Shown: positions 18,107 through 27,372 of the stretch, piece after piece | Layout: each line of letters begins with the position of its first letter | How positions within the stretch are numbered: position 1 is the first letter of the stretch | Assembly (NCBI RefSeq): GCF_018130245.1 | Contig: NZ_JAFCKP010000001.1 | Location: 930,001 to 994,000, forward strand | DNA length: 64,000 bases | Source of the DNA: Bradyrhizobium sp. SZCCT0231 | Lineage (GTDB): Bacteria > Pseudomonadota > Alphaproteobacteria > Rhizobiales > Xanthobacteraceae | Reading direction: 5' to 3' | The notes under the pieces: generated by a model | The model's database searches: none | The model's input: only the letters and a program-made list of their open reading frames with translations | What the model was told of the DNA's origin: nothing | Made by a program: the position numbers and the translations under genes

Positions 18107-20013
18107 GGCAAGGCGTGTTCTTGGCTGAGTGGCAATGTCAGGCGGAATGTCGTTCCCGAGCCCGGAGTGCTCGCCACCGACAATCGGCCCCCGTGAGCTT
18201 CCACCGTGGTCCGGCAGATCGCAAGCCCGATGCCCATTCCGCCATCCTTGGTCGTGAAGAACGGATCAAACAGGCGCGGCAGGTCGTCAGGCTGGATGCC
18301 CGGGCCGCTGTCCCGCACCGTGATCCCGAGGGTTTCGCCGTCCTCGCTGCCGGCACGCAGCTTGATGGTGCGGGGACCGGGCTGGCCGGACATGGCCTGG
18401 CCGGCATTGATCAGAAGATTGACCAGGACCTGTTGCAGCTGAACCCGGTCGCCGCGAATCGGCGGCAGGCCGTGCTGCGACTCGACGGTGAGGGCGACCT
18501 CATCCTTGGCGAGCTCGCGCGCGACCAGTGCGGTCGCCTCCTCGATGATCTCGCCGATTTGCAGAATATCCCGCTGGGGCGGGGCTTTCTTCAGGAAGGT
18601 CCGGATGCGGGTCACGATCTCGCTGGCGCGGCGGCCCTGAGCAACGACATGGCCGATCGTCGTCGTAACCTCCTTGAGATCGGGTACGTCGCGCCGCAGC
18701 CACCGCAAGCCGGCCTCGCCGCTGGTGACGATTGCCGCCAGCGGCTGGTTCACCTCGTGCGCAATCGATGCGCTGAGCTCGCCGAGGGTGGCGACGCGCG
18801 CAGCATGGGCGAGCTCGGCTTGCGCCGCCAGCAGCGCGTCCTGCGCCTGCCGGCGCTCGGTAATGTCGACGACGAAGATGAGCACGTTGTGATCTTCGTC
18901 GGATCGAGGCGGAAAGGTGATCGTGAACAGCACGGGCACCTTGCGTCCGTCGAGCCGCACGAGCTCGGTCTCCCCTTCGTGAAACCGCTCTCCTTCCGCG
19001 AATGCCACCAGCGCGTCGAGGAAGCTGCGATCGTTCCCGCCCAGCAGCTTGTCCACGTTCTGGATGAAGGCCGCGGAGCTGCTTGCAGCCGCCATCTTCT
19101 GCAGGGCAGGATTGACGTCGATGATCCTGGCAAGCCCGCGGGCCTGCCGGACGAAATCGGGGTTTCGTGCCAGATGATCGCGCAGGTCCGCCCCTCGGAT
19201 CGGTAGCGAATCCAGCGCGGTCCGCAATCCGCTCCAGTCTTCCTCGACGACGCCGATCCGGCTTGCGTCGAACATTCGGCGGTATCGCTGCTCGCTCTGC
19301 ACCAGCGCGCTGTGCGCCGCCACGCGGTCCGTGACATCGGTGTGTGTTTCGAGCACGCCAACGGGCTTGCCGAGATGGTCGCGCTGCAGGGCCCATCGGG
19401 CATCGACGGCGAGTGTGGCGCCGGGCTTCGTTCGTTGCTCCACCCTGCCTTCCCACCGCCCGGTATCGAGCAGACTGGCCTCGATGACTTCCCGGCGGTC
19501 GGGATAGCTGGTTCGCAGAAGCTTGTCGGCGAGCTGCCCGAGCGCCTCGTCGGCCGACCAGCCGTAGGTCTGTTCCGCGGCCTTGTTCCAGAAGTTGATC
19601 ACGCCGGCGCGATCGCGGACGAAGATCATGTCGTGCGAGAGGTTGAGCAGGCGCGCCTGCGCCGCCAGGCGATTGGTTGCGGCATGATTCTGGAGCGCAA
19701 GCAGCGTGGTGATGGCGATGGCCGCGAGGCTCACCAGGGCACGAAGGGCCGGTGAGGCGATGGGCTCGTGATCATGCGATAACAGATACGCCGCGATCGT
19801 CAGGGCGGCGCAGCCGGTCGCGGCGACGATGATGTCGTTGCGCCGGTTCGTCCTCGCCGCAAGCAGGACCGCGATGACATAGAGAACGGCGACCGCGCCC
19901 TCGAGCGGCGTCAGCACGTCGATCATGAAGACCGCGATGGCGAGGACGGCGGACCAGAACCGCAAGCCGGCGCGGCTCATGGATGAACCCGTGGGCCGAT
20001 CAAGGTTCGTCAT
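18103..20013 (-). CDS. Membrane-bound PAS-domain sensor histidine kinase
   Basis: 636 residues. Four N-terminal hydrophobic segments (about 18-110) are followed by a PAS domain with LLNLSHDMIFVRDRAGVINF (about 122-230), a second degenerate PAS-like region (about 240-395), then HisKA and HATPase. The phospho-acceptor is His419 in SIAHEVNQPLAAI. N, G1, F and G2 boxes are seen as LLINAGQAM, DSGPGI, LFDPFFTTK and GMGIGLAI. The architecture is FixL/TodS-like, but I see no clear heme-binding PAS histidine, so the signal is unknown. It is the upstream partner of the overlapping FixJ-type regulator. Confidence 0.93.
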   Translation of the reverse strand: MTNLDRPTGSSMSRAGLRFWSAVLAIAVFMIDVLTPLEGAVAVLYVIAVLLAARTNRRNDIIVAATGCAALTIAAYLLSHDHEPIASPALRALVSLAAIAITTLLALQNHAATNRLAAQARLLNLSHDMIFVRDRAGVINFWNKAAEQTYGWSADEALGQLADKLLRTSYPDRREVIEASLLDTGRWEGRVEQRTKPGATLAVDARWALQRDHLGKPVGVLETHTDVTDRVAAHSALVQSEQRYRRMFDASRIGVVEEDWSGLRTALDSLPIRGADLRDHLARNPDFVRQARGLARIIDVNPALQKMAAASSSAAFIQNVDKLLGGNDRSFLDALVAFAEGERFHEGETELVRLDGRKVPVLFTITFPPRSDEDHNVLIFVVDITERRQAQDALLAAQAELAHAARVATLGELSASIAHEVNQPLAAIVTSGEAGLRWLRRDVPDLKEVTTTIGHVVAQGRRASEIVTRIRTFLKKAPPQRDILQIGEIIEEATALVARELAKDEVALTVESQHGLPPIRGDRVQLQQVLVNLLINAGQAMSGQPGPRTIKLRAGSEDGETLGITVRDSGPGIQPDDLPRLFDPFFTTKDGGMGIGLAICRTTVEAHGGRLSVASTPGSGTTFRLTLPLSQEHALP

Positions 20014-20438
20014 CGTCGCAGGAGCTTCTTCTCATCGCAGCCGCGTTGATGCCGCGATTTGATCGCGCCCACAATATCCCGCCAGATGATTTTCGTGCTC
20101 TCGTGGAAGACTTCGTGGATGGTTGAATCGGCGTGAGCGTCGTCGCGGAGATTCCCCTGCGGAACAAGGCCTATCGGCGATTTCGCCGATCGCGGACGCG
20201 TCAACTTACCGCAGGCCGGCGGAGCCGCAGGACTCGAGCTTCGGTCAATGCGGGCAGAGTGTTCCGCTCGCCCTCTTGGGCCGGGATCATACTTACGTAT
20301 GACGCGGTTAACCCGAGACCTTATCCGTGCACCCGCGCGTAGAATGGAGCGCGCGGATCTCCGAGTTACTCTGCTCCCATCGCATTCGGACACGTCGGCA
20401 GGGGTTGCCGGTGCGAAATGGGACAAGGAGGTTCGACG
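20014..20438. other. Divergent regulatory region between the kinase and the AraC gene
   Basis: 425 bp without a supportable gene; open frames here are short and Arg/Ser-rich. It must contain promoters for both the leftward kinase operon and the rightward AraC gene. A palindrome at 20288-20301 is described separately. Confidence 0.6.
20288..20301. promoter_or_regulatory. Palindromic CATACTTACGTATG site, candidate operator
   Basis: Inverted repeat CATAC-TTAC-GTATG, about 140 bp upstream of the AraC start and 275 bp from the kinase start. The core TACGTA resembles sites bound by FixJ-type regulators, one of which is encoded nearby. Binding is an inference. Confidence 0.4.
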
Positions 20439-21293
20439 ATGTCGCTGCAGATATCATACCCGCAAAATGCCAAGGATCGTGTCGCCGCCGCAATCGACGT
20501 CTCATCCATCGACGGCCCGCAGGTGAGGCCATCGGGACGTTCGCCGCGCTCCGGCGATGAGGCCGTGATGCTCTCCCTCGTGCATCTGGATGTTGCGCTG
20601 GCCATCGAGCCGCCTGCGCCGGACGTGCGAGGATCTTCCGATGGCGGGCCGAGCTTCAGGGTGTCCGCGAAATGTCTTGCGCACGCATCCGCGGAGTTCG
20701 ATCGGGAGCCGGGTGGGGCGGGGTTCACGGACCCGGTGATGCGGCGCCTCTCGGATGCACTCGTGGCCACCAAAGCCATGCACCATCCCCATTCCGCCAT
20801 TCTCGTCGACGCATTGCGTCTGGCCATGCTGACCCGCAAGGCCAGCCGGCGGACGGTGGTCGATCAAAGCCAGTCCGAGCCGGCCGAGAGCGACCGCGAC
20901 GGGCAGGCCTGCCGGGTGGTGCGGTCGCTGCAAAAATGGCGCCTCAAGCGCGTCATGCAATATATCGACGAGAATCTGGACGCGAAGGTCACCCTGCAGC
21001 ATCTGGCTGCCGTGGCCGGCCTGAGCCGGATGCACTTCGCCGCGCAGTTCCGGGCGGCCGTCGGCATGCGGCCGCACGACTATTTGCTGAAGCGGCGGAT
21101 CGAACGCGCTCAGGAATTGCTGTTGCGGGCCGACGCCTCGCTCGTCGACATCGCCTTGACCGTCGGGTTCCAGACGCAGGCGCATTTCACGACCGTGTTC
21201 AAGCGCTTTGCCGGCGATACGCCGTATCAATGGAGAAGCGCTCGTCTCGCGCAATTTCAGCCGATGCCGCGCCTGGAAGCGAGGGCGTCATGA
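20439..21293 (+). CDS. AraC-family transcriptional regulator
   Basis: 284 residues. The C-terminal hundred residues form a double helix-turn-helix: VTLQHLAAVAGLSRMHFAAQ, then RIERAQELLLRADASLVDIA and the second recognition region GFQTQAHFTTVFKRFAG. The N-terminal half is a poorly conserved domain without an obvious cupin, as in a group of short AraC regulators from Bradyrhizobium. The start at 20439 has AAGGAGG 8 nt upstream, better than the ATG 21 nt earlier. It faces away from the two-component system; its targets are unknown. Confidence 0.92.
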   Translation: MSLQISYPQNAKDRVAAAIDVSSIDGPQVRPSGRSPRSGDEAVMLSLVHLDVALAIEPPAPDVRGSSDGGPSFRVSAKCLAHASAEFDREPGGAGFTDPVMRRLSDALVATKAMHHPHSAILVDALRLAMLTRKASRRTVVDQSQSEPAESDRDGQACRVVRSLQKWRLKRVMQYIDENLDAKVTLQHLAAVAGLSRMHFAAQFRAAVGMRPHDYLLKRRIERAQELLLRADASLVDIALTVGFQTQAHFTTVFKRFAGDTPYQWRSARLAQFQPMPRLEARAS

Positions 21294-21581
21294 GTTGCGT
21301 CGGTATGCAGGCCCTGTTGCTGCCGCTGCTTGGCATTCACACGGCGCTGGCGCACCACGAACTCATGGGATGGCTCGAGATCACACGTGTTCTCGGCGCC
21401 TCCTATCGCTTCGCCTCCTCGGGATCCGGGTTGGGCGCCCTTTACGGTCGCTTCACCCTGAACTTCTGCAGGATCATCGTTGGAGGTGTTGTGCACCATG
21501 CATCGATGGAACGGTCGATGGATGAAGCGGTCCCGAGTTGAATGAGACAGGCACTGGACGAATACCGGTCGACGGCAGGAC

Positions 21582-22949
21582 TTACGTTCGCAAGACGGCC
21601 TCGATCTCTTGCGCTGCTGCCAGCAGCAAGCGGTCTTGTCCGCGCGCGGCGATGACCTGAAGGCCGAAGGGAAGCCCGCACCGATCCGTTCCGCACGGAA
21701 TCGAAATTGCCGGCAGGCGGGCATGATTGACAAAGGGCGTGAACGCCGCGTGGGCACGCGGGCTTGCGGGTTTTCCGCCGATCATGTCCGGGCCGAGCTG
21801 CGTCAGCGGCCACGCGACGCATGGGACGGTGGGCGTCAGCAGCAGGTCAATTTCTGTGAAGAAAGCTGCGAAGGCATTGGCGATCGCGGTGCTCGCGAGG
21901 AGCGCTGCGGCAACGTCCGCGCCCGACCAGGAGAGACCTCGCTCGACCTGCTTGGCGACATCGGGATCGAAGACAGTCGGATCCTTGCGGAAGGCATCAC
22001 CATGGAGCGCCGCCAGACCCGCATGCTGAAGCGGCATGATGGCGTCCTCCGTGGCGCCCGCCGGCCAGATGGGATCGCGCTGTGTGATGCGCAAACCTGC
22101 GGCGGAAAGCCGGTCGACGGCGGAGGCGAGGCCACTGGCGACCACATCATCAATCGCGACGTCGAGACCAAGGCGCGGCGAGAACGCGATGCGCTGACCG
22201 CCGATGTCTTTGGCCTGCTGCGCAACGACGGCAGAATCCGGATCGCGTCCATCGAGGCCGGCCATGGCCTCGAACGCCAGCGCGAAGTCGGCGACGTCGG
22301 CAGCGATCGGCGCGATGACTGAGAGGCCGAAGAACGGCTCGGCGAAGCCGAGCCCATAGGGGATTGCGCCGTAAGACGGCTTGAATCCCGCGACGCCGAC
22401 ATGAGCCGGCGGCCTGCGGCTGGAGCCGCCGGCATCGGTGCCGATCGCGAGCGGCACGAGGCCGGCCGCAACCGCTGTGGCCGGGCCGCCCGACGAGCCG
22501 CCGGGAGTCAACGCGGGATCGAGCGGATGCCGCGTTGGTCCGAACAGCTGCGAGGTCGTGACGCCCTTGCAGGCGAACTCGGATGTTGCGCCGATGCCGA
22601 CGACGACGGCACCGGCCTTGCGCAGCCGCTCGATCGCAATGGCATCGCCCGGCGCGATGAAATCGGCGAACAGGCGCGAGCCCTGCGTCACGCGCCAGCC
22701 GCCGACCCAGATGTTGTCCTTGACGACGACGGGGACGCCGGCGAGCGGCATCGTCTCGCCGGCACGCAAGCGAGCATCGACCGCGGCGGCATCGGCGAGC
22801 GTGCGTTCGGGATCGATCGTGACGACCGCGTTCAAGGCCTTGGCTACCTCGATCCGCGCCAGCGCGGCCTTTGCGGTCTCGACGGCGCTCGCCCGTCCAG
22901 CCGCAACGTCGGCAGCGATCTCGCGCGCGCTATTTGTCCGCTCTGTCAT
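21582..22949 (-). CDS. Amidase-signature family hydrolase (AtzE/GatA-like)
   Basis: 455 residues. The catalytic triad of the family is intact: Lys77 in VVVKDNI, cis-Ser152 in PGGSSGGP and nucleophile Ser176 in GTDAGGSSRRP. It hydrolyses an amide to acid plus ammonia; the substrate is not readable. It sits downstream of an MFS transporter with a 20-bp overlap, suggesting import and cleavage of the same compound. It is paralogous to the amidase at 28556 but clearly divergent. Neighbouring ureide genes suggest an allophanate-, biuret- or hydantoin-derived amide; this is inference. Confidence 0.93.
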   Translation of the reverse strand: MTERTNSAREIAADVAAGRASAVETAKAALARIEVAKALNAVVTIDPERTLADAAAVDARLRAGETMPLAGVPVVVKDNIWVGGWRVTQGSRLFADFIAPGDAIAIERLRKAGAVVVGIGATSEFACKGVTTSQLFGPTRHPLDPALTPGGSSGGPATAVAAGLVPLAIGTDAGGSSRRPPAHVGVAGFKPSYGAIPYGLGFAEPFFGLSVIAPIAADVADFALAFEAMAGLDGRDPDSAVVAQQAKDIGGQRIAFSPRLGLDVAIDDVVASGLASAVDRLSAAGLRITQRDPIWPAGATEDAIMPLQHAGLAALHGDAFRKDPTVFDPDVAKQVERGLSWSGADVAAALLASTAIANAFAAFFTEIDLLLTPTVPCVAWPLTQLGPDMIGGKPASPRAHAAFTPFVNHARLPAISIPCGTDRCGLPFGLQVIAARGQDRLLLAAAQEIEAVLRT

Positions 22950-24138
22950 GGCCTCCCCAGATCAGTGCCAATGTGCCGCCGAGCGCAAGGCACGCCAAGG
23001 CGAAGAAGGCGATGCCGAGGCTGGCCACGCCATCCAGGATCGACACCAGCGCCGGCGCCGCAAGCAGCCCGGCATAGGATGCGGTCAGCACTGCGCCGGT
23101 GGTCTCGCCGATCCGCTCCTGCGGGGCGAGGCGGGCGATTTCTGCGATGAAGACGCCGTTCCAGCCCGACGCCGTCAGGCCGAACAATGCGGCAATGATG
23201 AATTGCCCGCTGCGGCCGAGCGATGCGCCATTAAGGCCCAGCAGCGCGGCGCAGAAGGCCATGCCAAGGCCGATGACGACGAGCACGGCGCGGGAGGCGT
23301 CGAGGCGCATGGCAACATAGCCCCAGCCGAGCCGGCCAATCAGGCCGCCGGCCTGCGCGCAGGCGAGCGCCATGCCGGCCTCGATATGGCTGAGGCCGAG
23401 CTCGCGCGTGCCGAGCGTGACGAAGATCGTGTTGAGCGACACCTGCATCGCGCTGAACGGCATCGAGGCCAGCGCCAGCATCGCGATCCGCCGGTCCGCA
23501 AGCACCAGCGCGACCCGCGCGCGCAGATCGAGCTTTGGCGGTGGGGCAAGCTTGACGGCGTAGGCCGGCCGCAGCCATTCGAACAGCAGGATCGCGAGCA
23601 GCGCGCAGACGCCCACCAACGCATAGCACCAGGCCGGTCCGAGCGAGATTGCGATCGCGGGCAGGGCCAGCGAGCCGCAGACCGCGCCGATCTGGTTGCC
23701 GGTCTGGCGCACCGAGAACACGAAGGCACGGCGCTCGGCGATGACGAGCCGGGACAGCAGCGCCGCGCTTGCCGGCGTCTCGGGGCCCATGGCGAGGCCG
23801 AGGCAGAGGCCTGCGGCCAGCAGGGCGGCGCTCGTTCCGAGCGAAGCCAGTGCCATGCCGACGACGATGGCTGCCGCGCACAGGCTCGCGATCCGCAGCG
23901 AGCCAAGCCGCGCGATGAAGCCGCCGCCCCAGAACGAGGCGGGAATGCCGACCGCAAACACCGCAGATGAGAACATCGAGAGCTGCCAGACCTCGATATG
24001 GGCACGCGGCGCGACCACCCCGGGCGCGAACAAGGCCAGCGCGACGAGGGCCTGAAGCGCGGTCATCGCCCCCAAAGCAGGCAACAGGGCCGGCAGTAAC
24101 GCGGGTGCTGGCCGAGCGGCCGTGTTTCCGTCTACCAT
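22930..24138 (-). CDS. Major facilitator superfamily transporter
   Basis: 402 residues with about twelve hydrophobic helices and two related halves. The motif-A loop is seen as GGGFIARLGSLRIAS between helices 2 and 3. Substrate is unknown; overlap with the downstream amidase suggests an amide. The start is uncertain: the ATG at 24138 has no good ribosome-binding site and lies only 23 bp from the divergent uraH start, so an internal Met at 24066 is possible. Confidence 0.88.
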   Translation of the reverse strand: MVDGNTAARPAPALLPALLPALGAMTALQALVALALFAPGVVAPRAHIEVWQLSMFSSAVFAVGIPASFWGGGFIARLGSLRIASLCAAAIVVGMALASLGTSAALLAAGLCLGLAMGPETPASAALLSRLVIAERRAFVFSVRQTGNQIGAVCGSLALPAIAISLGPAWCYALVGVCALLAILLFEWLRPAYAVKLAPPPKLDLRARVALVLADRRIAMLALASMPFSAMQVSLNTIFVTLGTRELGLSHIEAGMALACAQAGGLIGRLGWGYVAMRLDASRAVLVVIGLGMAFCAALLGLNGASLGRSGQFIIAALFGLTASGWNGVFIAEIARLAPQERIGETTGAVLTASYAGLLAAPALVSILDGVASLGIAFFALACLALGGTLALIWGGHDRADK

Positions 24139-24161
24139 GGCGGCGTGCTCATGGGAGGAAC

Positions 24162-24500
24162 ATGGTGGCAGGCGGTATTTCCATTCACGCGGTCGATGTT
24201 GCGAGCGGGCGCCCGGCGCAGGGGCTGCGCGTCGAGATCTGGCGGATCGATCCGGACTCCTCGCGCATCGCGGAGGGGCGGCTCGGCGCCAATGGCGTGC
24301 TCGATCATGCCGTCGCGCAAGGTGCCGGTGTGGCGGCCGGCGAGTACGAGGTGCTGTTTCATCTGGGCGAGTTCTTTGGCGAGCGCGACGGCTTCCTGAC
24401 CGTGACGCCGTTCCGCTTCCGCATCAAGAACGTTGACGAGCATTTTCATCTGCCGCTGAAATTCACGCGCTGGGGCTATTCGCTGTTCCGCGGTGCCTAA
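24162..24500 (+). CDS. uraH: 5-hydroxyisourate hydrolase (transthyretin-like)
   Basis: 112 residues, the usual size. It opens 5-hydroxyisourate to OHCU in the urate-to-allantoin route. Catalytic His in ISIHAVD, Arg in AEGRLG and His in EHFHLPL are present. The C-terminal signature, normally YRGS, is FRGA here, so its Tyr is Phe. GGGAGG lies 3 nt before the ATG and 6 nt before a following GTG, either of which could start translation. No uricase or OHCU decarboxylase is in the window. Confidence 0.9.
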   Translation: MVAGGISIHAVDVASGRPAQGLRVEIWRIDPDSSRIAEGRLGANGVLDHAVAQGAGVAAGEYEVLFHLGEFFGERDGFLTVTPFRFRIKNVDEHFHLPLKFTRWGYSLFRGA

Positions 24501-24598
24501 AGCGCGATGAGATTGGGATGAATCGTCATCGCGCTTTAGGTTATTGTTTGAGCATGACCTTTTCGGAAAACCGTTTCGCACTTTTCCGGGTCATGCTT
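24497..24598. terminator. Double stem-loop between convergent genes, repeat family member
   Basis: First hairpin: CTAAAGCGCGATGA (24497-24510) pairs perfectly over 14 bp with 24526-24539, and the uraH stop codon lies inside the arm. Second hairpin: AGCATGACC (24551-24559) pairs with GGTCATGCT (24589-24597), with further CGGAAAA/TTTTCCG pairing inside, abutting the permease stop. The two sequences are familiar intergenic repeats of Bradyrhizobium and Rhodopseudomonas, here likely ending both transcripts. Confidence 0.75.
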
Positions 24599-25413
24599 TA
24601 GTTGGTCAGCCGCCGCGACAGGCCGGTGACGCGCTCCATGACCGCGACCAGCGCGACGGTCGCTATGATCAGCACGCCCGACAGCGCGGCGATGGTGACA
24701 TCCAGCTTGCCCTCGAGATCCTGCCACATCCGGATCGGCAGCATGTCGGTCGCGGCATCGCGCAGGAACAGCGAGACCGGCACGTTGTCGAAGGACGACA
24801 TGAAGGCGATGAAGGCGCCCGCGATGATGCCGGGCCGGATCAGCGGCAGCACGATGCGGCGGAACGTGTAGAGGCGGCTCGCGCCCAGCACCGCCGAGCT
24901 TTCGAGCAGGGTCGGCTCGAGCTGGGCGAGCGCTGCGACCGTGTTGCGCACGACATAGGGCACGCAGACCACGGTGTGTCCGATCACCAGCGTCAGCGGC
25001 GACACCGGTAGGCCGACCAGCGAGAACAGCATCAGCGCGGCGAGGCCGAAGGCGAGCGCGGGAAGCACCAGCGGCGACATGAAGAGGGAATCGAGCAGCC
25101 GCGCCGACAGTGTCCGCGACCGCGAGATCGCGAGCGCCGCGGCGACGCCGAGGGCGACGGACAGGCCGGTCGCCCACAGGGCCACGATCAGGCTGTTCTT
25201 GGCGGCGAAGTGCAGCTGCCAGGCATTCCAGAGCTCGGCGTACCAGCGCAGCGAATAGCCCGGCGGCGGGAAGCGCAGCGAGAAGCCGCTGGTGAAGGAG
25301 ACGATCAGTACCACGAGCGACGGCGCGATGATGATGACAAGCGCGATCACCGCGATCACGGTCATGACGAGCTCGAAGCTGATCGCCTCGAGAGTGCGCT
25401 TGCGGCCGCTCAT
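24598..25413 (-). CDS. ABC transporter permease, PotC-like
   Basis: 271 residues with six hydrophobic helices. The EAA loop is seen as LLESSAVLGASRLYTFRRIV, the site that docks the ATPase. It is the second permease of a polyamine/spermidine-type importer. The ATG at 25413 shares one base with the stop of the preceding permease (TGATG). The frame is open far upstream, but those residues are antisense-like. Confidence 0.92.
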   Translation of the reverse strand: MSGRKRTLEAISFELVMTVIAVIALVIIIAPSLVVLIVSFTSGFSLRFPPPGYSLRWYAELWNAWQLHFAAKNSLIVALWATGLSVALGVAAALAISRSRTLSARLLDSLFMSPLVLPALAFGLAALMLFSLVGLPVSPLTLVIGHTVVCVPYVVRNTVAALAQLEPTLLESSAVLGASRLYTFRRIVLPLIRPGIIAGAFIAFMSSFDNVPVSLFLRDAATDMLPIRMWQDLEGKLDVTIAALSGVLIIATVALVAVMERVTGLSRRLTN

Positions 25414-26276
25414 CACGCGCCTCCATAGCCGCGCGACATGCGGCCGAGCGTGGTGAAGACCGAGACGACCGCGAGCACGGCGAGCAGGAAGATGATCGAG
25501 ATCGCGGATGCAAACGGCCAGTTCTGCAGCGTCGAGGCCTGCTGATAGAGATACATCGGCATGAACAGCATCTGTCCGCCGCCGATCAGCGACTGGGTGA
25601 TGAAGGCCGTGATCGCGGCGGCATAGGTCAGCGTGCAGCCGGCGATCACGCCGGGCAGCGAGAGCGGCAGCACGATCCGGAAGAAGGTGCGCCAGCTCCC
25701 GGCGCCGAGCGAGCAGGAGGCGTCGTCGAGATTGGGATCGATGCGGCCGAGCGCGGTGATCAGCGGCAGCGTCATCAGCGGCATCTGCACCTGCGCCAGC
25801 GCGAGCACCACGCCGAACTGGGTGTAAAGCAGCTTCAACGGGGTCTCGATGATGCCGAGCGATTGCAGCGTCGCGTTGATGATGCCCTGGCGCCCGAGGA
25901 TGACGATCCAGGCGAAGGTGCGCACCACGACGCTGGTCAGAAGCGGCAGCAGCACGATCAGGATGATGATGGTCTGAAGCCTGGGCCCGACCCGTTGATA
26001 GAGCCAGGCAATGGGAAAGCCGAGCACGAGACAGACGGCGGTCACCTCGGCGCCGAGCAGCAGCGTCGAGCCGAGCACGCCGAGGCTGAAGGGATCGGTG
26101 AGGAAGTGCAGGTATTGGCCGAGCCCCCAATGGAGCCCGGCCGTATCGTTGTGCAGTGAGAGCCAGAGCAGTTGCAGCAGCGGCGCGACGAAGAAGAGCA
26201 GGAAGAACAGCGCCAGCGGCGCTGCCAATCCCATTCCGTAGGACGTGACGTCCCGTGATGCCGGTGCTGCGCCCAT
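25413..26276 (-). CDS. ABC transporter permease, PotB-like
   Basis: 287 residues, six helices, with EAA loop LDDASCSLGAGSWRTFFRIV. First permease of the importer, 19 bp after the binding-protein gene. The PotB-type order of binding protein, permease, permease is kept. Confidence 0.92.
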   Translation of the reverse strand: MGAAPASRDVTSYGMGLAAPLALFFLLFFVAPLLQLLWLSLHNDTAGLHWGLGQYLHFLTDPFSLGVLGSTLLLGAEVTAVCLVLGFPIAWLYQRVGPRLQTIIILIVLLPLLTSVVVRTFAWIVILGRQGIINATLQSLGIIETPLKLLYTQFGVVLALAQVQMPLMTLPLITALGRIDPNLDDASCSLGAGSWRTFFRIVLPLSLPGVIAGCTLTYAAAITAFITQSLIGGGQMLFMPMYLYQQASTLQNWPFASAISIIFLLAVLAVVSVFTTLGRMSRGYGGA

Positions 26277-26295
26277 GGCTTGAACCTTCGAGGTT

Positions 26296-27342
26296 TTAGA
26301 TCTTGATCTCGCGGTTGAAGCGCTCGATCCAGGCCGAGCGCTGCTCGTTGATCTTCTTCCAATCCTGGAACACGAACTTCTTCTTCAGCTCGGCCGTGTC
26401 CTTGGCCAGCACGCGGGCGATCTCGCCGCCCATCGTCACCTTGGAATTGGTCGGCACGATCAGATAGGGCGGGTTCATGAGCGTGGTCTGCACCTCCGGC
26501 GTCAGCGCCGCCTCGATCAGCTTGAAGGCGAGCTCGCGGTTCGGCGAGTTCTTGACGATGTGGATCGTGGTCTTGAAGGCGATGGCGCCTTCCTTCGGGG
26601 CCACGAACTCGACCGGCACGCCGCGCGCCTTCAGGATCTGGATGGCGTTGAAATTGCCGGGCGAGATGTCGATCTGGCCCTGCTGGAACAGGGTCGCCAG
26701 CGCGCCGGGATTGGCGGCGACCGCGGCGAGATTGGGCTTGAGCTCCTCCAGCGCCTTGAAGCCGGGATCGACATTGGCTTCCGAGCCGCCGCGCATCTTG
26801 GCGATCTCGACCAGCCATCCGGTGCCGAGCGTCGAGTTGAGGTTGGTGATGCCGACGCGGCCCTTGAACTCCGGCTTCCAGAGATCGGCCCACGAGGTCG
26901 GCGGTGTCTTGACGGCTTCCGGATTGTAGGTGAGGCCGACGACCTGAAAGAACGGGGCGGGGCCCGTCGGCTCCTGCGCCTCGGCGATCAGGTCCTTGTA
27001 ATAGGCGCTCTTCTCGACCGGATAGGGCTCGACCAGATCCTGGCCGATGGCGACGAGCGCGGGGCCGGGATCGTGCAGCATGACGTCGACCGGCGGATTG
27101 GCCTTGGCGGCATTCACCTTCGCGATCTGGTCGACCGAGAGCATGGGATCGAGCACCATTGCGGCGTCCGCGTTGGCTTTGCGGAACGCCGGCACCAGCA
27201 CGGCCTTGTGCGCTTCCTCCCAGCTACCGGTGAAGGTCGCGAACACCAGCGGGCGGGCCTGGGCGTAACTCAGGCCTGGAAACGCCTTCATGGCGCCGAG
27301 TGTGAGCGCCGTGGTCAGCAGGCTTCTGCGATTCATGATCAT
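26296..27342 (-). CDS. ABC transporter substrate-binding protein, PotD/spermidine-putrescine type
   Basis: 348 residues from the ATG at 27342, chosen because GAGGGGAG lies just upstream and inside the longer frame. A Tat-like or Sec signal (MNRRSLLTTALTLGAMKAFPG, ending YAQA; the first 20 residues carry two Arg) exports it. Family 1 binding-protein fold: FATFTGSWEEAHK near the N-terminus, TSWADLWKPEFKGRVG in the middle, LTPEVQTTLM late. Context with amidases and racemases suggests an amide or ureide rather than a polyamine. Confidence 0.93.
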   Translation of the reverse strand: MIMNRRSLLTTALTLGAMKAFPGLSYAQARPLVFATFTGSWEEAHKAVLVPAFRKANADAAMVLDPMLSVDQIAKVNAAKANPPVDVMLHDPGPALVAIGQDLVEPYPVEKSAYYKDLIAEAQEPTGPAPFFQVVGLTYNPEAVKTPPTSWADLWKPEFKGRVGITNLNSTLGTGWLVEIAKMRGGSEANVDPGFKALEELKPNLAAVAANPGALATLFQQGQIDISPGNFNAIQILKARGVPVEFVAPKEGAIAFKTTIHIVKNSPNRELAFKLIEAALTPEVQTTLMNPPYLIVPTNSKVTMGGEIARVLAKDTAELKKKFVFQDWKKINEQRSAWIERFNREIKI

Positions 27343-27372
27343 GTCGAACTCCCCTCTGGACAAAAACTGGAT

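Noticed and set aside
20010-20426. 138-codon minus-strand frame in the kinase-AraC spacer
   Set aside because: Arg/Ser-rich with no motif; lies over the expected promoters.
21290-21541. Possible 83-residue protein starting at ATGA overlap with the AraC stop
   Set aside because: The overlap is attractive, but the product has no clear family and no conserved features I can see; kept out as unsupported.
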